The notes under the pieces: generated by a model
What the model saw: only the letters and a program-made list of their open reading frames with translations
Told to the model about the DNA's origin: nothing
Databases searched by the model: none
Made by a program: the position numbers and the translations under genes
In this document: positions 1 through 11,161 of the stretch, one piece after another
Layout of the letters: each line of letters starts with the position of its first letter
Numbering within the stretch: the stretch's first letter is position 1
From: Phoronis australis
Lineage: Eukaryota; Phoronida; Phoronidae
Direction of reading: 5' to 3'
Assembly (NCBI GenBank): GCA_002633005.1
Contig: NMRA01000241.1
Location: 56,006-120,005 of the forward strand
Length of the DNA stretch: 64,000 nucleotides

Positions 1-1546
1 AATATAGTAACCTTAGGTCTTTTGGGAATTTGTGGCCACCTGTCGAAGACTTGCACCAGGGAAATTAGCAGTAATAAGGCTTAGCGCGACGACGTATTTT
101 GATAAAAATTCCACCTTTTACCATTTGTTTACATGCAGACAGCCACGCATGCGCAATTCAATCACCACTAGTACAGCAGCGACACCGCGAGGAGAATTCT
201 CCGAATAGCCCCGCGCGTTTGCGCTTATTTACTGGACTTTTGTCCCAGTTCCTCGGACATTTTGTCTCTCAGGGGCGAACCTTTTTGCCCACTTCGCCAG
301 ATGGGGGCTCATTCGAGCCCCACCCGGGTGCGTGCATGACGTGGTGCTTACTCGAATGAGTTTCATTTTAGCGACTATTTCCAATTAACAATGTGGCGAG
401 GCTAGGGATTGTCACATCTGTAAGGTAGACGTGTTTCAGTGAACTTCCATGTTTATGGCTTTATTTATACATGACCAAACTTTAAAAAAGAAGCCCGCGT
501 TTAAACCAGGAGCTGCGTTGGGTGCAACTTGTGTAGACGTTTAATGCGGGCACCCAGCCTCTAATTTCGGGGGGCTCGAATCTCTGGCAAAGTGGTCCTT
601 TTGCTAACAAAAAAGCGTGACAACTAAATTAAAAAATGGGGTACTGTGGTGGACTTATGTCTCTTTCTGTCGGACTTTTCCCCTGGGTGCGCGCATGCGT
701 TTGTCTGCGTTGCCAGTTTTTATAAAGGTGGGCCTGTCTGTAGCCAACTACAGTAAATTCATAAAAGGTTACGTGCGAGGTTGCGTTCGCAGAACCGATC
801 CAATATTTCGGAAGGACCATACTTAGTATCCGTTACGCACGGGGCCTTTTTGTTACATTAGGAGTAGGATTGGTTCATATTATGTAGAGGTGGTGTAGGA
901 CTTTACAAAACCGGTTGAAGAATTGTTTTTGTCAGAAATGTTCATTTGAAAGGCGTAAGGTTGGAAATACTTTTGAAATAGTAGGAATTAAGGCAGATTA
1001 AAAAAAACATTTGTCTGCTTACAAAAATGTAACATTGAAGCATAAGAACAACCTTCATATCCCTTTGATATCCCTGTTCCATGTTTGCAAAGAAGTTGAA
1101 ACTCGGGTTAGTTGTCGGTATTTTCATAGGCTGCAGCGTAGTTGGCTAAAATGGTTCAGGTTTTGTGCGGCATACAGTCGACATTAATAAATGAGTATGT
1201 AACCTGCTGTTGAATTGTGAGATAGATTTGGACTGGTCCAGGTGGTTATTTCTGAAGTGTTCTATTTATTTGTACACGAATCAGTGTGAATTTGTTGAAA
1301 TCGCTGTTCCAAATCCTGGCCAAATGTGCGAGACCAACCGTCTGATCAGGGCCAGCGAAGAGTAATTTGTTTAATTCGCTCACTAGACTATGGCTGAAGT
1401 TCTTAGTAAGGACAAAAGTTCACGAGTTACTGCCTTTGGAAGAAATTTAGCGGACAATTTTCGTCAAAAAGTTTACCAGATAGTTTTCATCAAAACGGAG
1501 AAAGCAAAAATGGATTTGTGAAGACAGGATTAAGTAGTAGGCCTAC
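1..1546. other. Non-coding flank with dispersed repeat pieces
   Basis: I see no convincing gene here. About 190-330 holds a repeat with a GGCGAAC-TTTTTGCCCACTTCGCC core, and a diverged inverted copy lies at about 12465-12600. A second related piece (GGGGGGCTCGAA ... GTGCGCGCATG) lies at about 565-700 and matches 12660-12722 in inverse orientation. Short open frames on both strands have no recognisable domains or splice context. Confidence 0.6.
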
Positions 1547-1754
1547 CAGTGGCAGAGCCTCTTAAAAAACATTCATCTTCGAAGTGCCTTGAACAAATGT
1601 ACAAAGTCTTATTGGTGAAAAAACCGTCATTCACGTTGACACAAGAAGTTAGCTTTTCTTCCCACAGCCGATTATGGGGTCTTCGGATGGTATGGAAGCT
1701 AATCCTTTTGCATTTCGCGTGTGTGGCCGAACAACCAGCCACACAGCAGCCGAC
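1547..1754 (-). CDS. THAP-type C2CH zinc-finger exon
   Basis: The minus strand encodes the diagnostic layout of a THAP DNA-binding domain. It begins CCVAGCS (paired Cys), continues with an ISFHTI strand, a tryptophan in RLWEEK, and the second zinc half-site ICSRHF (Cys and His) followed by EDECF. All four C2CH ligands are present and there is no stop through the domain. The exon can end at a GT donor (ACTG|GTAGGC, minus strand) at 1546, which leaves the last codon split after one base. No in-frame ATG is visible just upstream, so it is either an internal exon or the remnant of a transposon-derived gene. THAP domains occur in host transcription factors and in P-element and Kolobok transposases; the sequence does not decide which. 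I saw no paired terminal repeats around it. Confidence 0.7.
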
Positions 1755-1859
1755 GATGATTAGCAGACGACGTACTTGCCGGAAATGGCACCAGAAAATT
1801 TAGCCAGGTGTCGCCAGTGAATAATGACGTAAGGGCTTATGCGTAAGCTCACAGATTTC

Positions 1860-3514
1860 GTCCATTGAAAGTATACGGAGTTGGCGGTCCATGTACTATA
1901 GTCTGTGGTTACACCACTCAAAAGGCGCAGAGTAATGCTAGAAAATGACGTTTATTAGATTATTCTTCCCGTAACCGAATGGCAACGGGCAAGGTGAGTG
2001 TCCGAATTGTCTGCCAGATTTTGCATGCACCCCGGCCGTCGGTCGTTGGCTCTGCGATATAAGTTTCACGACGAGATGACTGACACAACTCTTACCCGGC
2101 CTGTATGAGATTTAGTCTTTAGTCCATGGTACAGAGCTCAATTCACAGTGTTACCTTGCTGTATTTTGGCGATAGTCTTCAAACAGCTAGCTGGCTGGCT
2201 ACAAAAAATCTGCTGTGTGCACTTCGACGTTTCATGTTACTGTTCCGGCCCAGAGTATAGGAAATCCGGCCCACAAATCCGGAATATTCTGTCTGAATTG
2301 GGTCCTTCCCGTAGGCCTAACGGAGTTCTGATACTGAATTTAAAACGTTCAATTGGTTACAAATTCTTATAATTTGGTATGTTTTCATGTAATGCAGACT
2401 TTATTTCGCGTAGTTTTAATTTATTACAGACACAATGTTGTATTGCCATTAAATTTTCATTTTTTTTAGGTTGACCGAGTCAAAATGGCGGCGATTAGGC
2501 TACGGGTTGCAGCATTTCAAAGAGACTTATTTTTCAAAATTGAGATTCTAATATAAAGTTTTCAATGAATTTGATTATAATTGCGTTGTACGAAAAGATT
2601 GGGTTCAAAAAGACGTGAACGCAAAGTTACTAACATTAAAGTTTTTGTATCAAGCAAATTACTCTTTATAATAAACATTGTGAAATTGCTGATAACAATT
2701 CAGACGAAGCGTTTTGTTTTTTTGGCTGTTCCAGCGGCCCCTGTCACACTCCCGGGGATTCCCATACAAGCCCGTATCAGAATATGTGCTAAATAATTGT
2801 TTAAAAAATTCTAAAGGCAATGATCAATTTTAATATTAAAATAAAAAATTAATGTTTTTCCTTGATTTTCCATTTATTTTGCACTAAATTAAATGGCCAG
2901 TCATCGCTGATTTCAATACTGTGGAGACACGGTGAAAGCCAAATTCGTGGTAACAATGATGTCATAGACTTCGATTGGCGCGGGCGCCGTCTCAATGTTT
3001 TTGGCGCTAAATGGGGTTCGTGATGGGGCTACTGTATTGTTGAAGGCCTACTTAATTAACGACTGGGGTATCCTATGACACAGTATTTTGATGTTTTTCA
3101 TCAATAAATGTACTTTAAATGTAGTAATAGTCATTTTGACACCATACTTGACCTTTAAGGTTGCAACAGGTAATTAGGATGTTTTAACGAGTGTCTTATT
3201 TTGTACTGGGAATATGGTGAAAAACAATAAATTTGCCCTGAAATGTGTGGGTATTGTTTTTCTTCTGGTTGTTGTTGCCGTTAATGTTGTTTTTGTGTTT
3301 GTTGTTTTTATAATGTCTAAGATTGATTTTAAAACAATGTGGAAACATGCGTTAGCTGAGAACATAATTATACACTTGTTAGGTCTATCTTGCGCTCTAT
3401 TCCATCTCATTGTGTGCAAAGAGTGTTAGTCGTATCTATGGTTAAAGCAATAGCCTAAACTGTGAATTCTTATTTTGGCATTCTTCAGCTGGCCAGTTAA
3501 GAGGCTTCATCGGT
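1860..3514. other. Intergenic DNA, nothing identified
   Basis: The stretch is AT-rich and without recognisable coding exons. It includes AT-rich runs near 2800-2890 and a short GC-rich patch at 2978-2990. It lies just 3' of the last exon of the minus-strand MSP gene, so the lower end of that gene's 3' UTR probably falls here. A TTTATT (AATAAA on the minus strand) occurs near 2873, but I cannot tie it to a cleavage site. Confidence 0.4.
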
Positions 3515-3796
3515 TCACAATGCATGTAAACTTTTCAAAGGTCTTCCGGGCAGCGGCACAAACCAGGCATGTTCATGAATACAGCTGAACTGAAACGCAG
3601 TGCACTCATTCGGGTGTAAGTAACTGTCGTACGCCAACATCATCATAGGACCAAAAGTGATCGCTATGCCGCTCAGATAGATTGCTATGGCAACGAGGCA
3701 CAAAAGCATGGTCCAAAGTTCGACTCGTCGCGTTGATTTTTGTATCTTATAAAATTCTTCCATTGCAACTGCTACATCAGTTAAAGCGTCAGAAGG
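3515..3796 (-). CDS. MSP gene, terminal exon with membrane anchor
   Basis: This exon has 94 codons including the stop, phase 0 at its start. The acceptor is a good pyrimidine tract ending TTTTACAG|CCT (minus strand). An amphipathic lead (AMEEFYKIQKSTRR) is followed by a hydrophobic segment, LLCLVAIAIYLSGIAITFG, then MMML. The tail after that is about 40 residues with several Cys and His (NECTAF, SCIHEHAWF), longer than the few residues normally left after a tail anchor. So the C terminus may be lumenal or extracellular. Taken alone the exon could recall a BK-channel beta or TipE first membrane segment; the phase match to the MSP exons argues against that. Confidence 0.75.
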   Translation of the reverse strand, partial: PSDALTDVAVAMEEFYKIQKSTRRVELWTMLLCLVAIAIYLSGIAITFGPMMMLAYDSYLHPNECTAFQFSCIHEHAWFVPLPGRPLKSLHAL

Positions 3797-4682
3797 CTGT
3801 AAAATGAAATAGAGAAAGAATGACATGCGAATTTCAAATGCAGTATCTTGCAGAAAGTTAACATTTCACAGTGTATGAAAGTAATGTACAAAAACTGCTC
3901 GAGGCAAGCATTAATTTTTGCATGAAATATATAATATTATAAGTAAAGTTCAGTTTAATCAACATGTGGTTCTTGTTTACCGCACTAAATTGGCACTGTC
4001 GAAACTATGCCCCAACTGAAGTGAAGGCACACGGCTTCTCCGTGTGAGATAAACATGCAAAATCTCAGCGGAGATGGGACAAAAGAGTATGTTACCATTT
4101 CTCGGCCGAAAATTGAATGAGAAATTATGTCTTTACTAAAGTAGTCATTATCTGTGCAGTTAAAGCAGTATTTCACCCTCTTTAGTTGTTAAAAAAACGA
4201 AAATCGAATTGGGCCGTTTGCTCTCTAACAATCGGTCTCAAAAACAAGTTGGTGAAAGTTTATTTCGTGATTTCAATGTTTAGATAGTTACAGCTTATTT
4301 AAAGCTAAAGCCATCTTTCCAACCACCCAGTTATGACTTACGTTTTTAACTATTTTTTTCTTAAAAGTTTGACTCCATACAGTCAGCGATTTATTAGCAA
4401 AATTTGTCAACAAACGCGACAATTACACTGTCTGGTCATTCTTTATAAGCACCGATCAGTGGCTCTGAGAGAATGCCCGTAGTGATTTGGTCTCATATCT
4501 TTTCAGCTCCAGTCGTAGAACGACTTTCGAAGACGTATCAAGACATGTTTTTGGGTGTTAAGATCATGTTACAGTATTTTACGAAAAGAAGTTACATTAA
4601 GTTTAAATGAAAAGTTTAGGCAATAAAAACTGATGTGTTTTCGTAACTTTCGAAAAATTACTCATAATTGTTTAGCTAAGCG

Positions 4683-4723
<41 letters not shown>

Positions 4724-7700
4724 CAAGTATATTGCTCTGTAACTAAGTCGCAATTTTCGTCTGATCATCACGAAATTTACACATAACACGTAGTCTCTGA
4801 AGTCCTGGAAGCCTATTGTTTTTCGTCATAATCGGATCCAAGATGGCGGATATGGCGGCCATTTTGTTTTCATTTTAAGATTCAAATGCTCCTGGAGGCT
4901 ATAATTTTGTACGTACAGAGAGAATGGGGACAATTATTGAAGAGGGCGCGTGCTACATTTGTACCGGAAATTGTTAACATCCGGTTAAAGATGGCGAAAA
5001 ATTTACGGAATTGTGTGATTATATCAATTTAGATGGAGTTTTGAACGGGATTTCAGAAGATACTTTTCATTTTGCACTACGACGTCTACTTTTCGAATTA
5101 TTAGAGATTTTCTGATAGCGCTGTTCCTTTGTTGAGCGCTCTTGCTGCATTGATGTTGGTTAAACTTCAATTGAACAAGACTGTAGCCTATTTGTTACTG
5201 ATTTATGACATCTAAGTTCGTCATATGAATGTCATGATGTTTGTTCATCATCGCCCCCACCATCATCATATTCGTCATCTTCGTCATCATCTTCGTCATC
5301 ATCTCCGTCGTTGTCTTTTCAGTTAATTTCGCCAAGTGTCGCTCAAGACTGTAGCCTATTTCTTACTGATTTCGGACTTCTACGTTCGTCATGTGTATGT
5401 TATTATTACTTCTATTGTTCATCCTCGCCCCCATCGTCGTCATATTCGTCATCTTCGTCATCATCTTTATCGTCATCTTTTTGGTAAATTTTGCCAAGTG
5501 TCACTCCTCGGAGCGCTTTCATTTGTATGTTAAGTACTTTACAACTTGCGTAAAGCTCTGGTTACGACTACAAGAAATGCCACAGTAAAGATATCCCAGA
5601 AAATGCTATAACATGTTAAAGTCATTAGACGACACTGGTAGATAACCTGGGCCACTTGTATCAAACATTTATTACTGGGTCATGCTTTTGGCTTTGCTTG
5701 GGCACATCAAAGTGTTGGCAATACTGGTGCCTTTTTGAAAATATATACTCAGAGAGTTAAAGGCTACGCCTTCCAAGAATGGGATTGTAAAGTAAGAAAT
5801 AGCAGTAAACTTGTAGTTTTTGCTGAGTTGCATAAGACCTTAAATGTTGCTCCATATTTGAAGGTTATAAAATGTGGTGAGATTCGCAAGTATATAACTA
5901 AAATACGTTGCTCGTCTCATACTCTTAAAATCGAGGTGGCGCGAAGAAGAGTAGATAGAGAATTAAGGCTGCGCAAATATTGCGAGAAATTTAATTTGTA
6001 TGAAATTGAAGACGACTTTCACTTTTTAACAAGATGCTTTCTGTATGATCACTTGAGGATCCAATTTATTGCACAATTATGACAATGCGATATTACATTC
6101 GTTTAAGTTACATGAATAACGTTTCAAGTGCCTTCTTGGTTAATCTGTCAAAATTCTTTTCTCATAAGAACTAGCGTTTAAATGCTTCAGTATTTTTATT
6201 CCTATTCTATTTTTTCATATATCAGTGTGTTTCTGTATATATAGTTGACGTGTACTATGGACCAGTGGCCTTTTATGCACAAAGAATAAAAGGTTATATA
6301 ACAACCGTAAAAATGCGACGGTTCCAATGTCTCTTGTTTAAGGTAACATACACTACGTGCATCAGAATCACAAAATTTTACTTTCTGAAGAAAAAAGTTA
6401 ACTTTATTTCTAAACTTTTATGGAAAGTCCTACACTGCAACCAATGTGACGAGCTATCCACAGTACATTACAAATCTACGTGATAGATGTTTGCCAATTT
6501 TTCATCTATTAGAAAACCTCTATCTGCAAATTTCGGATAGATGCTTGGAGTAGTTTATCTCATTTTTCGCAAATGTCACTGCATTCTGAATTTTTACTGA
6601 AGAATGTAATTGTATCAAACGGCACCAAAGGTCCAATTAATTATAGTATATAAAGATGTATAATTTTGAATGAATGCCTGACTAAATTATACACAGCAAG
6701 TGTGAGGGATGCATAATCTTTTGAATCACTGATATCATTTCCATGACGGCTTAATTAGACAATTATATAACCTCTCTGGTTCTTTCCATTTTTTATGTTA
6801 ATATTACACGCAATTATTTTTCTCATTTTGATAACACTCTTGAATTTAGATTTAAAATATGCTTTTAACCAGTCATGTATGCGAAATGATAATTACTAAT
6901 CAATTAAATTATCTTTTGTTTCTGGAATAATCAAAGAACTGGCAAAGGTCTCTTCTAATGATATGGATCTCATGCAATTCGGTTGCGAAAAGTTTTAATG
7001 ACAGTAAATTCCACTCACACCGGAACAAACGAATGCAAACAACGCTCACGCATGTGCGGCGCAACCTCAGCGGCCACGAGATCGAAGTTGGTATTCCAGG
7101 GCTAGGATTCTATGGTTTCAAGTATATTTCTTGGTTTACTGATTTTCTAATGTCGGCGTTAGTAAATGTTTTTATTTTAATTCTGAGTACCTCACATTTC
7201 AGCGTCTTATCTACACAACAAGTTACACCCTTAAGTTTTTATGTTTCATTTTGATGTGTTTTCTATGTAAGAAAACAAAGAGGTGTGGTTGAGCTATTTT
7301 GGTTATTTTTGCTCAAACAACGTCATAAGAATGCCTAACTGGACACTCTCAAACGCGCACTAATTTCAAACCCACGCTGCATTTCACTACATGGTTATTC
7401 AATGTCGTTGAAAACGACTCAGTGACAGATTTTATGTCAAACTCTTTTAACCTCCCCAATGGTAAGAAGATTTCTAGAATTTATATCAATTCTTTTTGTA
7501 AATTCCCAGTGGAGGTACACCCACATTCTCTTGATCATTTGGAAATTATGATTAAAAAACAGAATGTGACCTTATTTTTGGTAGTATGTATGGAACGGTT
7601 TTTTTCACATATTTGTAGCATATGTATTACCTCAGACTTGACCATGGAGCAATCGTCACCTTCTCCCATTTTGTGAGCCGAGAAACTTTCTAGAGGAGCT

Positions 7701-10700
7701 ACGGTACCCCCAGTGACATCGTACTCGTGGCGAGCATCAACGATGTTGAAGGTTGCATGAGAGTCAGACTGGGCGAACGGGTCTGCGTTACCTTCTCCAC
7801 GGTCTAGGTTGTCAGAAGCAGCGGCGAGGGCCTCTGTTTCCAAGTCCTCGGATATTTGTTGAGGTTGTCTTGGACATTCTTGGTTTTCATGGACGCAAGA
7901 CAATCTTTTGAAAATAATGTAATTTTAAACGTTTTGACTACTTCTGCAAACTGTCATTTTCTATTGTATTCACAATCACTAGAAATTTAGCGCTGGTGTA
8001 TTTGCAAGTTTCAACTATCCTGTTCCATTAATTCCAAGATTAAGAGAGGATTATTCTCAACCATTCCATAGATTGTTGTGTAAGAGCACAGCGGGAAATA
8101 TTTTTCGAAGATAAATTCACTAGATTTGACGGATATCAAAATGTATACTAGCAAAACTTCTCAAAATTGCATATATCATACAGCGAGGTCAACCATACAT
8201 TTGCGTAAAACATTCATCGTTGGAAACATCCGCGAAATTCACTGTTGTTGCCGAGCTATCCGTGTAGGCTGCTAGTAATAGAAGGGTATCACCCTCACAC
8301 TGGCTTTGATGTTCTGCAAGTGAAATATTTTTAAATTGATTTCCTTAACAATAGACCACGTACGGTCAAAGATACACACAAATTTGGCAAAAACATGACG
8401 CATACGATTTCCTGTATGATTATCTAGTGCCCTGTTAGTTGTAGAGTTCAAACCTGCAGACCGCCGTTTCTTTCCTAAAGGTTTATTTACGGTAGAACCT
8501 AAGTGGTTTTGACACGCATAGGTTCAGGTATCGGAATACCTAAGCCTAAAAAAGCTATAATACATATAACTACTTTCAAAGAAGCGTGGAACGCGAAAGT
8601 GCCTCAAAAATAACTTTTAAATAATTCTTGATTAAAGTACCAAATCGTAACATTTGTTACAAAGTTATTCACTTTCGGTTGTGAGGAAATTTCCAGCAAA
8701 AAAATCACAGAATTCACGATCGTGAAGGAAAAACTCCGTACTCCCCACAGAGTTGAATACTACGATGATACATTTATAATTAATTTTAAACAGATAGGAC
8801 TTAACCAATTCAAGGTACATAAACTACACGGTTACCGGACTCATAAACACGGTCACGGACGCATGAGCACGACTCACGTACCTGCAAACACAGTTTACGG
8901 ACAAAATATAGGTGTCAATATAGGTGTCAGCTGACCCAGGTAGACGATGAGTCCGTGACCCATGTTTGGCGGTCCGTTAACCGTGTTTTTTTCGTGAATG
9001 TGAGTCCGTGTCCCGTGTATTTGGGTGAATGGATCGTGTTTCGTGAGTCCGTTCCCGTGTTTGTGAGTCAGTGAACGGTGTTTGCAGGTACATGAGTCGT
9101 GTTCATGCGTTCGTGACCGTGTTTATGAGCTAGTCCGTTAACCGTGTAGTTTAGGTACCTGCCTCTGAAGCCCCGCTTATATGCAACACTTTTATTCACG
9201 TAAATATACAGGTTATCCCACATACATAGGAATTCTACTGCCATATCCTATCGCCAATTCACTTCATCTGGGAATGTCTCAACGAGACCAAAGGTCTAAT
9301 GAGAAAGGGATTTCCGGACTTAAATCTGACAACTCGTTATCCCACCATTCTCAGCACGTATGAATGACACCGCTGTGACAAGCCAATTCGTAGAGTCTGA
9401 TTTCAACCAATGGCAGACAGTCAGGTCTTAGTGGTTTGATTTTTGTGCTGAAACACGGGTTTATTGCCCCTTTAGTCACACGGAAACTTGCCATGCGGGT
9501 TTCTTGGAGACACCTTTAATGATAATTGTTCTAATACCTGGAAAGAAGATGTTGATGTCCCTCTTACCTGGTACACAGTACAGAGAGATGGAAACGTCTT
9601 CGCCTGGTCTGAGAATGCCTTTACCGTGCAACAGTCTGTAAGACGTCACGTAGTTCTTCGCTGGCTTCAGCTGAAACAGTGAATCAAACTTTTCATTCTC
9701 TCAATGATCAAAAGTATTGCATTTTTGTTGTAAAATTCGTGGCAGTAAAAGATCGAATGTACTGGGTTTTAAGTTTGATTTAGCCTATGTATCTACGTAG
9801 CGTATTGGGTCCTGTTAACGAGTGTAAGAGCCTGTTACACTGTTATTCTTTTGTGTTAGATGAAGGGGTCCCACCACTGACTTCTTAAAGATATGATTCT
9901 TTCCTTTACACTCATTGATAACACAGGATGAGCTTCGTCAGTCGAATGATATCACTAAAACATAAACATTTCGTAACTTTCAGCCGTGCTTGGATTTACC
10001 TTATTTTACCGCGTAAACCTCTTCACATGTGGCGGCAATTGAGTCAGTAATGCATGAATCAGCAGTTACTCACTAAGGCAATCTTTTTAGGTGGTGATAG
10101 ATCACCAAAAATAGATACTGAACTAAAATCTCATATTGGATTCAGTTAGGTTTGAAAATATTTGGAGTTGTATTGAATGAGCATTAATGGAACTAACTTG
10201 CACCAAAACCCGTTTTATGAAATTTTTGACTAAAATGATCGAAGTGGAAAGAATATTTTTAAGCACGAAGTGTCGCGACAGCTCTAACAAGGTATACCGT
10301 GGGCGTTTATCCTTCTCATGCCTGAAAGGTCACATGCTGAAAGAGTAAGACGGCATCGATAAAATCGTCGCTGATCTAACATTGCATGATGGTACCGCCG
10401 TCATATCCACGCACACTGGAGCAACACTAGTACACACCACGTCACCAGCCCATGTTAGAGTGTATTATAACCAACGAAATTTAGACATTCATCGGTGGGC
10501 ATGAAGAATGGTTGAAGGCCAGCAAACACAAGTGCAAGAACTCGAAAATATCTGAAGGTCTTAGCAAGATTTAGAAGCTCATATCAAAACTTACAAATAG
10601 AAAGAGGAAGACATTTGAAAATTGCAGTGAGAATAGATTACGTACTGTTTGTGACCTACACAATGCAGAAGAAGACTACATTTTAATTGAGTGTCCACTT

Positions 10701-11161
10701 TATGACGATTTATAACAGCTTTCAAGACAGTAAGCATACACTGTCAAATTACCTTGGAAAATGTCATATATTGAAGCATGCTAATTTAAATTTAGTTAAG
10801 TATTTGTTGCAGCTGTTAACAGAAGAGATAGGTGTAAATACGTAAAGGGTTTTTGAATGTACTGTATAATTTCGTGCATTGGCTGTTGGAGGTCTCTTGC
10901 ACGACATAGAAATATAGCTTACTCTAAAAGTTAATACCATCTAAATTCGTCAACCTGTAGCAGAAGTCGTAATCTGTTACAGTGGTACGAGGCTGCACTA
11001 TATTGCATGCTAAAATGGAGTTCCTTCACTGGTAGACCTATAGGTGTCGCTAGCTGCCTACCTTGTACATGACCCATTTTTCGCTTGGATTTTGCAGCTT
11101 TACTTGACACTGCCCCTCACCGTTTGGTTCGAAGCGGACAAACGTTAACTGTCCGTCGCCG
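3515..11161 (-). CDS. MSP-domain membrane protein gene (five recognised exons)
   Basis: Five exons on the minus strand join with exactly matching phases: 11062-11161, 9568-9670, 8199-8313, 7631-7904 and 3515-3796. Together they give about 290 codons ending in TGA. The first three encode a Major Sperm Protein fold: LTFVRF, then QNPSEKWVMYKLKP, then GKGILRPGEDVSISLYC and a terminal strand DTLLLLAAYTD. These match the family pattern NPS..V.FK.K followed by G.I.PG..V.I. The fourth exon is acidic and low in hydrophobics, a likely cytosolic linker. The last has one strong hydrophobic stretch (about 25 residues after RRVELW). VAP and MOSPD proteins use this layout, a cytosolic MSP domain plus a C-terminal ER anchor, for membrane-contact work. 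Assignment to a named orthologue is not possible. The N terminus is uncertain (see 12000-12008). Confidence 0.85.
4687..4722 (+). repeat. (TG)n microsatellite
   Basis: Eighteen uninterrupted TG dinucleotides lie in the last intron of the MSP gene. They directly precede a dispersed module (about 4723-4990) that contains the phrase CCAAGATGGCGGATATGGCGG. Microsatellite-plus-module is a common arrangement of interspersed repeats in invertebrate genomes. Confidence 0.95.
4723..4990. repeat. Dispersed module next to (TG)n tract
   Basis: It reads TCACGAAATTTACACAT ... AATCGGATCCAAGATGGCGG, a phrase type resembling the modules at 16.6-17.1 and 23.9-24.3 kb (TTTTCATGAAATTTGG). The family is unidentified and there is no coding potential. 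Confidence 0.4.
5176..5508 (+). repeat. 168-bp tandem duplication with CGTCAT-rich core
   Basis: Two units begin CAAGACTGTAGCCTATTT at 5176 and 5344 and end GCCAAGTGTCRCT. Each holds an imperfect CAT/CGT trinucleotide stretch (about 5244-5316 and 5412-5481). Differences are scattered, so the duplication is old. Some frames through the CGT/CAT stretch stay open (Ile/Val-rich or His/Arg-rich) only because of the repeat composition. Confidence 0.85.
5642..6082 (+). pseudogene. LINE (non-LTR retrotransposon) ORF2 C-terminal fragment
   Basis: An open stretch of 146 codons matches the C-terminal tail of metazoan LINE polyproteins, downstream of the reverse transcriptase. Visible landmarks in order are GFAWAHQSVGNTGAF, then FLKIYTQRVKGYAFQEW, then ITKIRCSSHTLKIEVAR, then EDDFHFLTRCFLYDHLR. 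The last two are the typical 'K-R-SSH-L-IE-R' and 'C...EDE.HF...C.LY.LR' blocks. The reverse-transcriptase and endonuclease parts are absent upstream, so it is a 5'-truncated relic. One CxxC cysteine is replaced (RKYCEKF for C.FC). It lies in the last intron of the MSP gene, opposite to its transcription. The exact clade (CR1, RTE, Rex1 or other) cannot be read from this tail. Confidence 0.7.
6100..7630. other. Intron of MSP gene
   Basis: This is AT-rich intronic DNA between the LINE relic and the fourth recognised MSP exon. Short open frames on the plus strand carry no recognisable domain. Confidence 0.6.
7631..7904 (-). CDS. MSP gene, acidic linker exon
   Basis: The exon has 91 complete codons plus a leading base. 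It begins after ATTTTCAAAAG (minus strand), a weak acceptor, and ends TCTGAG|GTAATA, a strong donor. The split codon with the previous exon reads ATA (Ile). The peptide is rich in Asp, Glu, Ser and Asn (ISEDLETEALAAASDNLDRG, MGEGDDCSMVKSE) and has no hydrophobic segment. It fits a flexible linker between the MSP domain and the anchor. Both phases agree with the neighbouring exons. Confidence 0.75.
8199..8313 (-). CDS. MSP gene, last MSP-domain exon
   Basis: This 115-nt exon sits between TTTCACTTGCAG and GTATGG on the minus strand. It encodes HQSQCEGDTLLLLAAYTD, then SSATTVNFADVSNDECFTQ. The position equals the final strands of the MSP fold, where the family has K-H-K-F-x-V-Q-type residues. 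Starting with two bases and ending with two, it fits both neighbours exactly. Confidence 0.75.
8813..9159. mobile_element. Foldback element with iterated GTCCGTG/CGTGTTT motifs
   Basis: The left arm (from 8813) reads AGGTACATAAACTACACGG and continues for about 90 bases. The right arm (to 9159) is its inverted copy with a few changes (CCGTGTAGTTTAGGTACCT). The loop is filled with direct variants of GTGAGTCCGTG and CCGTGTTT. No coding capacity is seen. Foldback elements of this type are usually non-autonomous DNA transposons; the superfamily cannot be assigned. It lies in an intron of the MSP gene. Confidence 0.75.
9568..9670 (-). CDS. MSP gene, central MSP-domain exon
   Basis: This 103-nt exon lies between CACTGTTTCAG and GTAAGA (perfect donor, CCAG|GTAAGA) on the minus strand. 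It encodes LKPAKNYVTSYRLL, then HGKGILRPGEDVSISLYCVP. The 'G.I.PG..V.I' block is the clearest MSP-domain signature in the window. It begins in phase 0 after AAG of the previous exon and ends after one base. Confidence 0.85.
10551..10715 (+). pseudogene. Second LINE C-terminal fragment, frameshifted
   Basis: One frame gives FRSSYQNLQIERGRH; after a frameshift near 10625 another gives ENRLRTVCDLHNAEEDYILI, then ECPLYDDL and a stop. These are the same two blocks as in the relic at 5642-6082 (S-x-L-x-IE-x-R-x, and C...EED...EC.LY..L), so it comes from the same broad LINE type. It is shorter and more decayed. Confidence 0.55.
11062..11161 (-). CDS. MSP gene, first recognised MSP-domain exon
   Basis: This 100-nt exon sits between TTTATTTCTTATCCGACAG and GTAGGC on the minus strand. 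It encodes GDGQLTFVRFEPNGEGQCQV, then KLQNPSEKWVMYK. NPS followed by a hydrophobic strand is the MSP hallmark. It opens with one base that completes a codon, so the preceding exon should end after two bases. If the alternative AG 13 bases further in is used instead, the exon starts in phase 0, which would fit the candidate first exon at 12000-12008. Confidence 0.85.

Noticed and set aside
99-359. 86-codon open frame on the plus strand
   Set aside because: It runs through a dispersed repeat whose inverted copy is at about 12465-12600; no domain or splice support.
3985-4176. Extra exon of the MSP gene (TTTAACTGCACAG acceptor)
   Set aside because: The exons on either side already join in phase; including it would need a different frame, and the donor is weak.
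4687-4722. Possible telomere-type or regulatory repeat
   Set aside because: It is a plain (TG)n microsatellite; no TTAGGG-type array was seen.
8813-9159. CRISPR-like array
   Set aside because: Repeated words are variable, occur on both strands and lack regular spacers; the sequence is from an animal genome.
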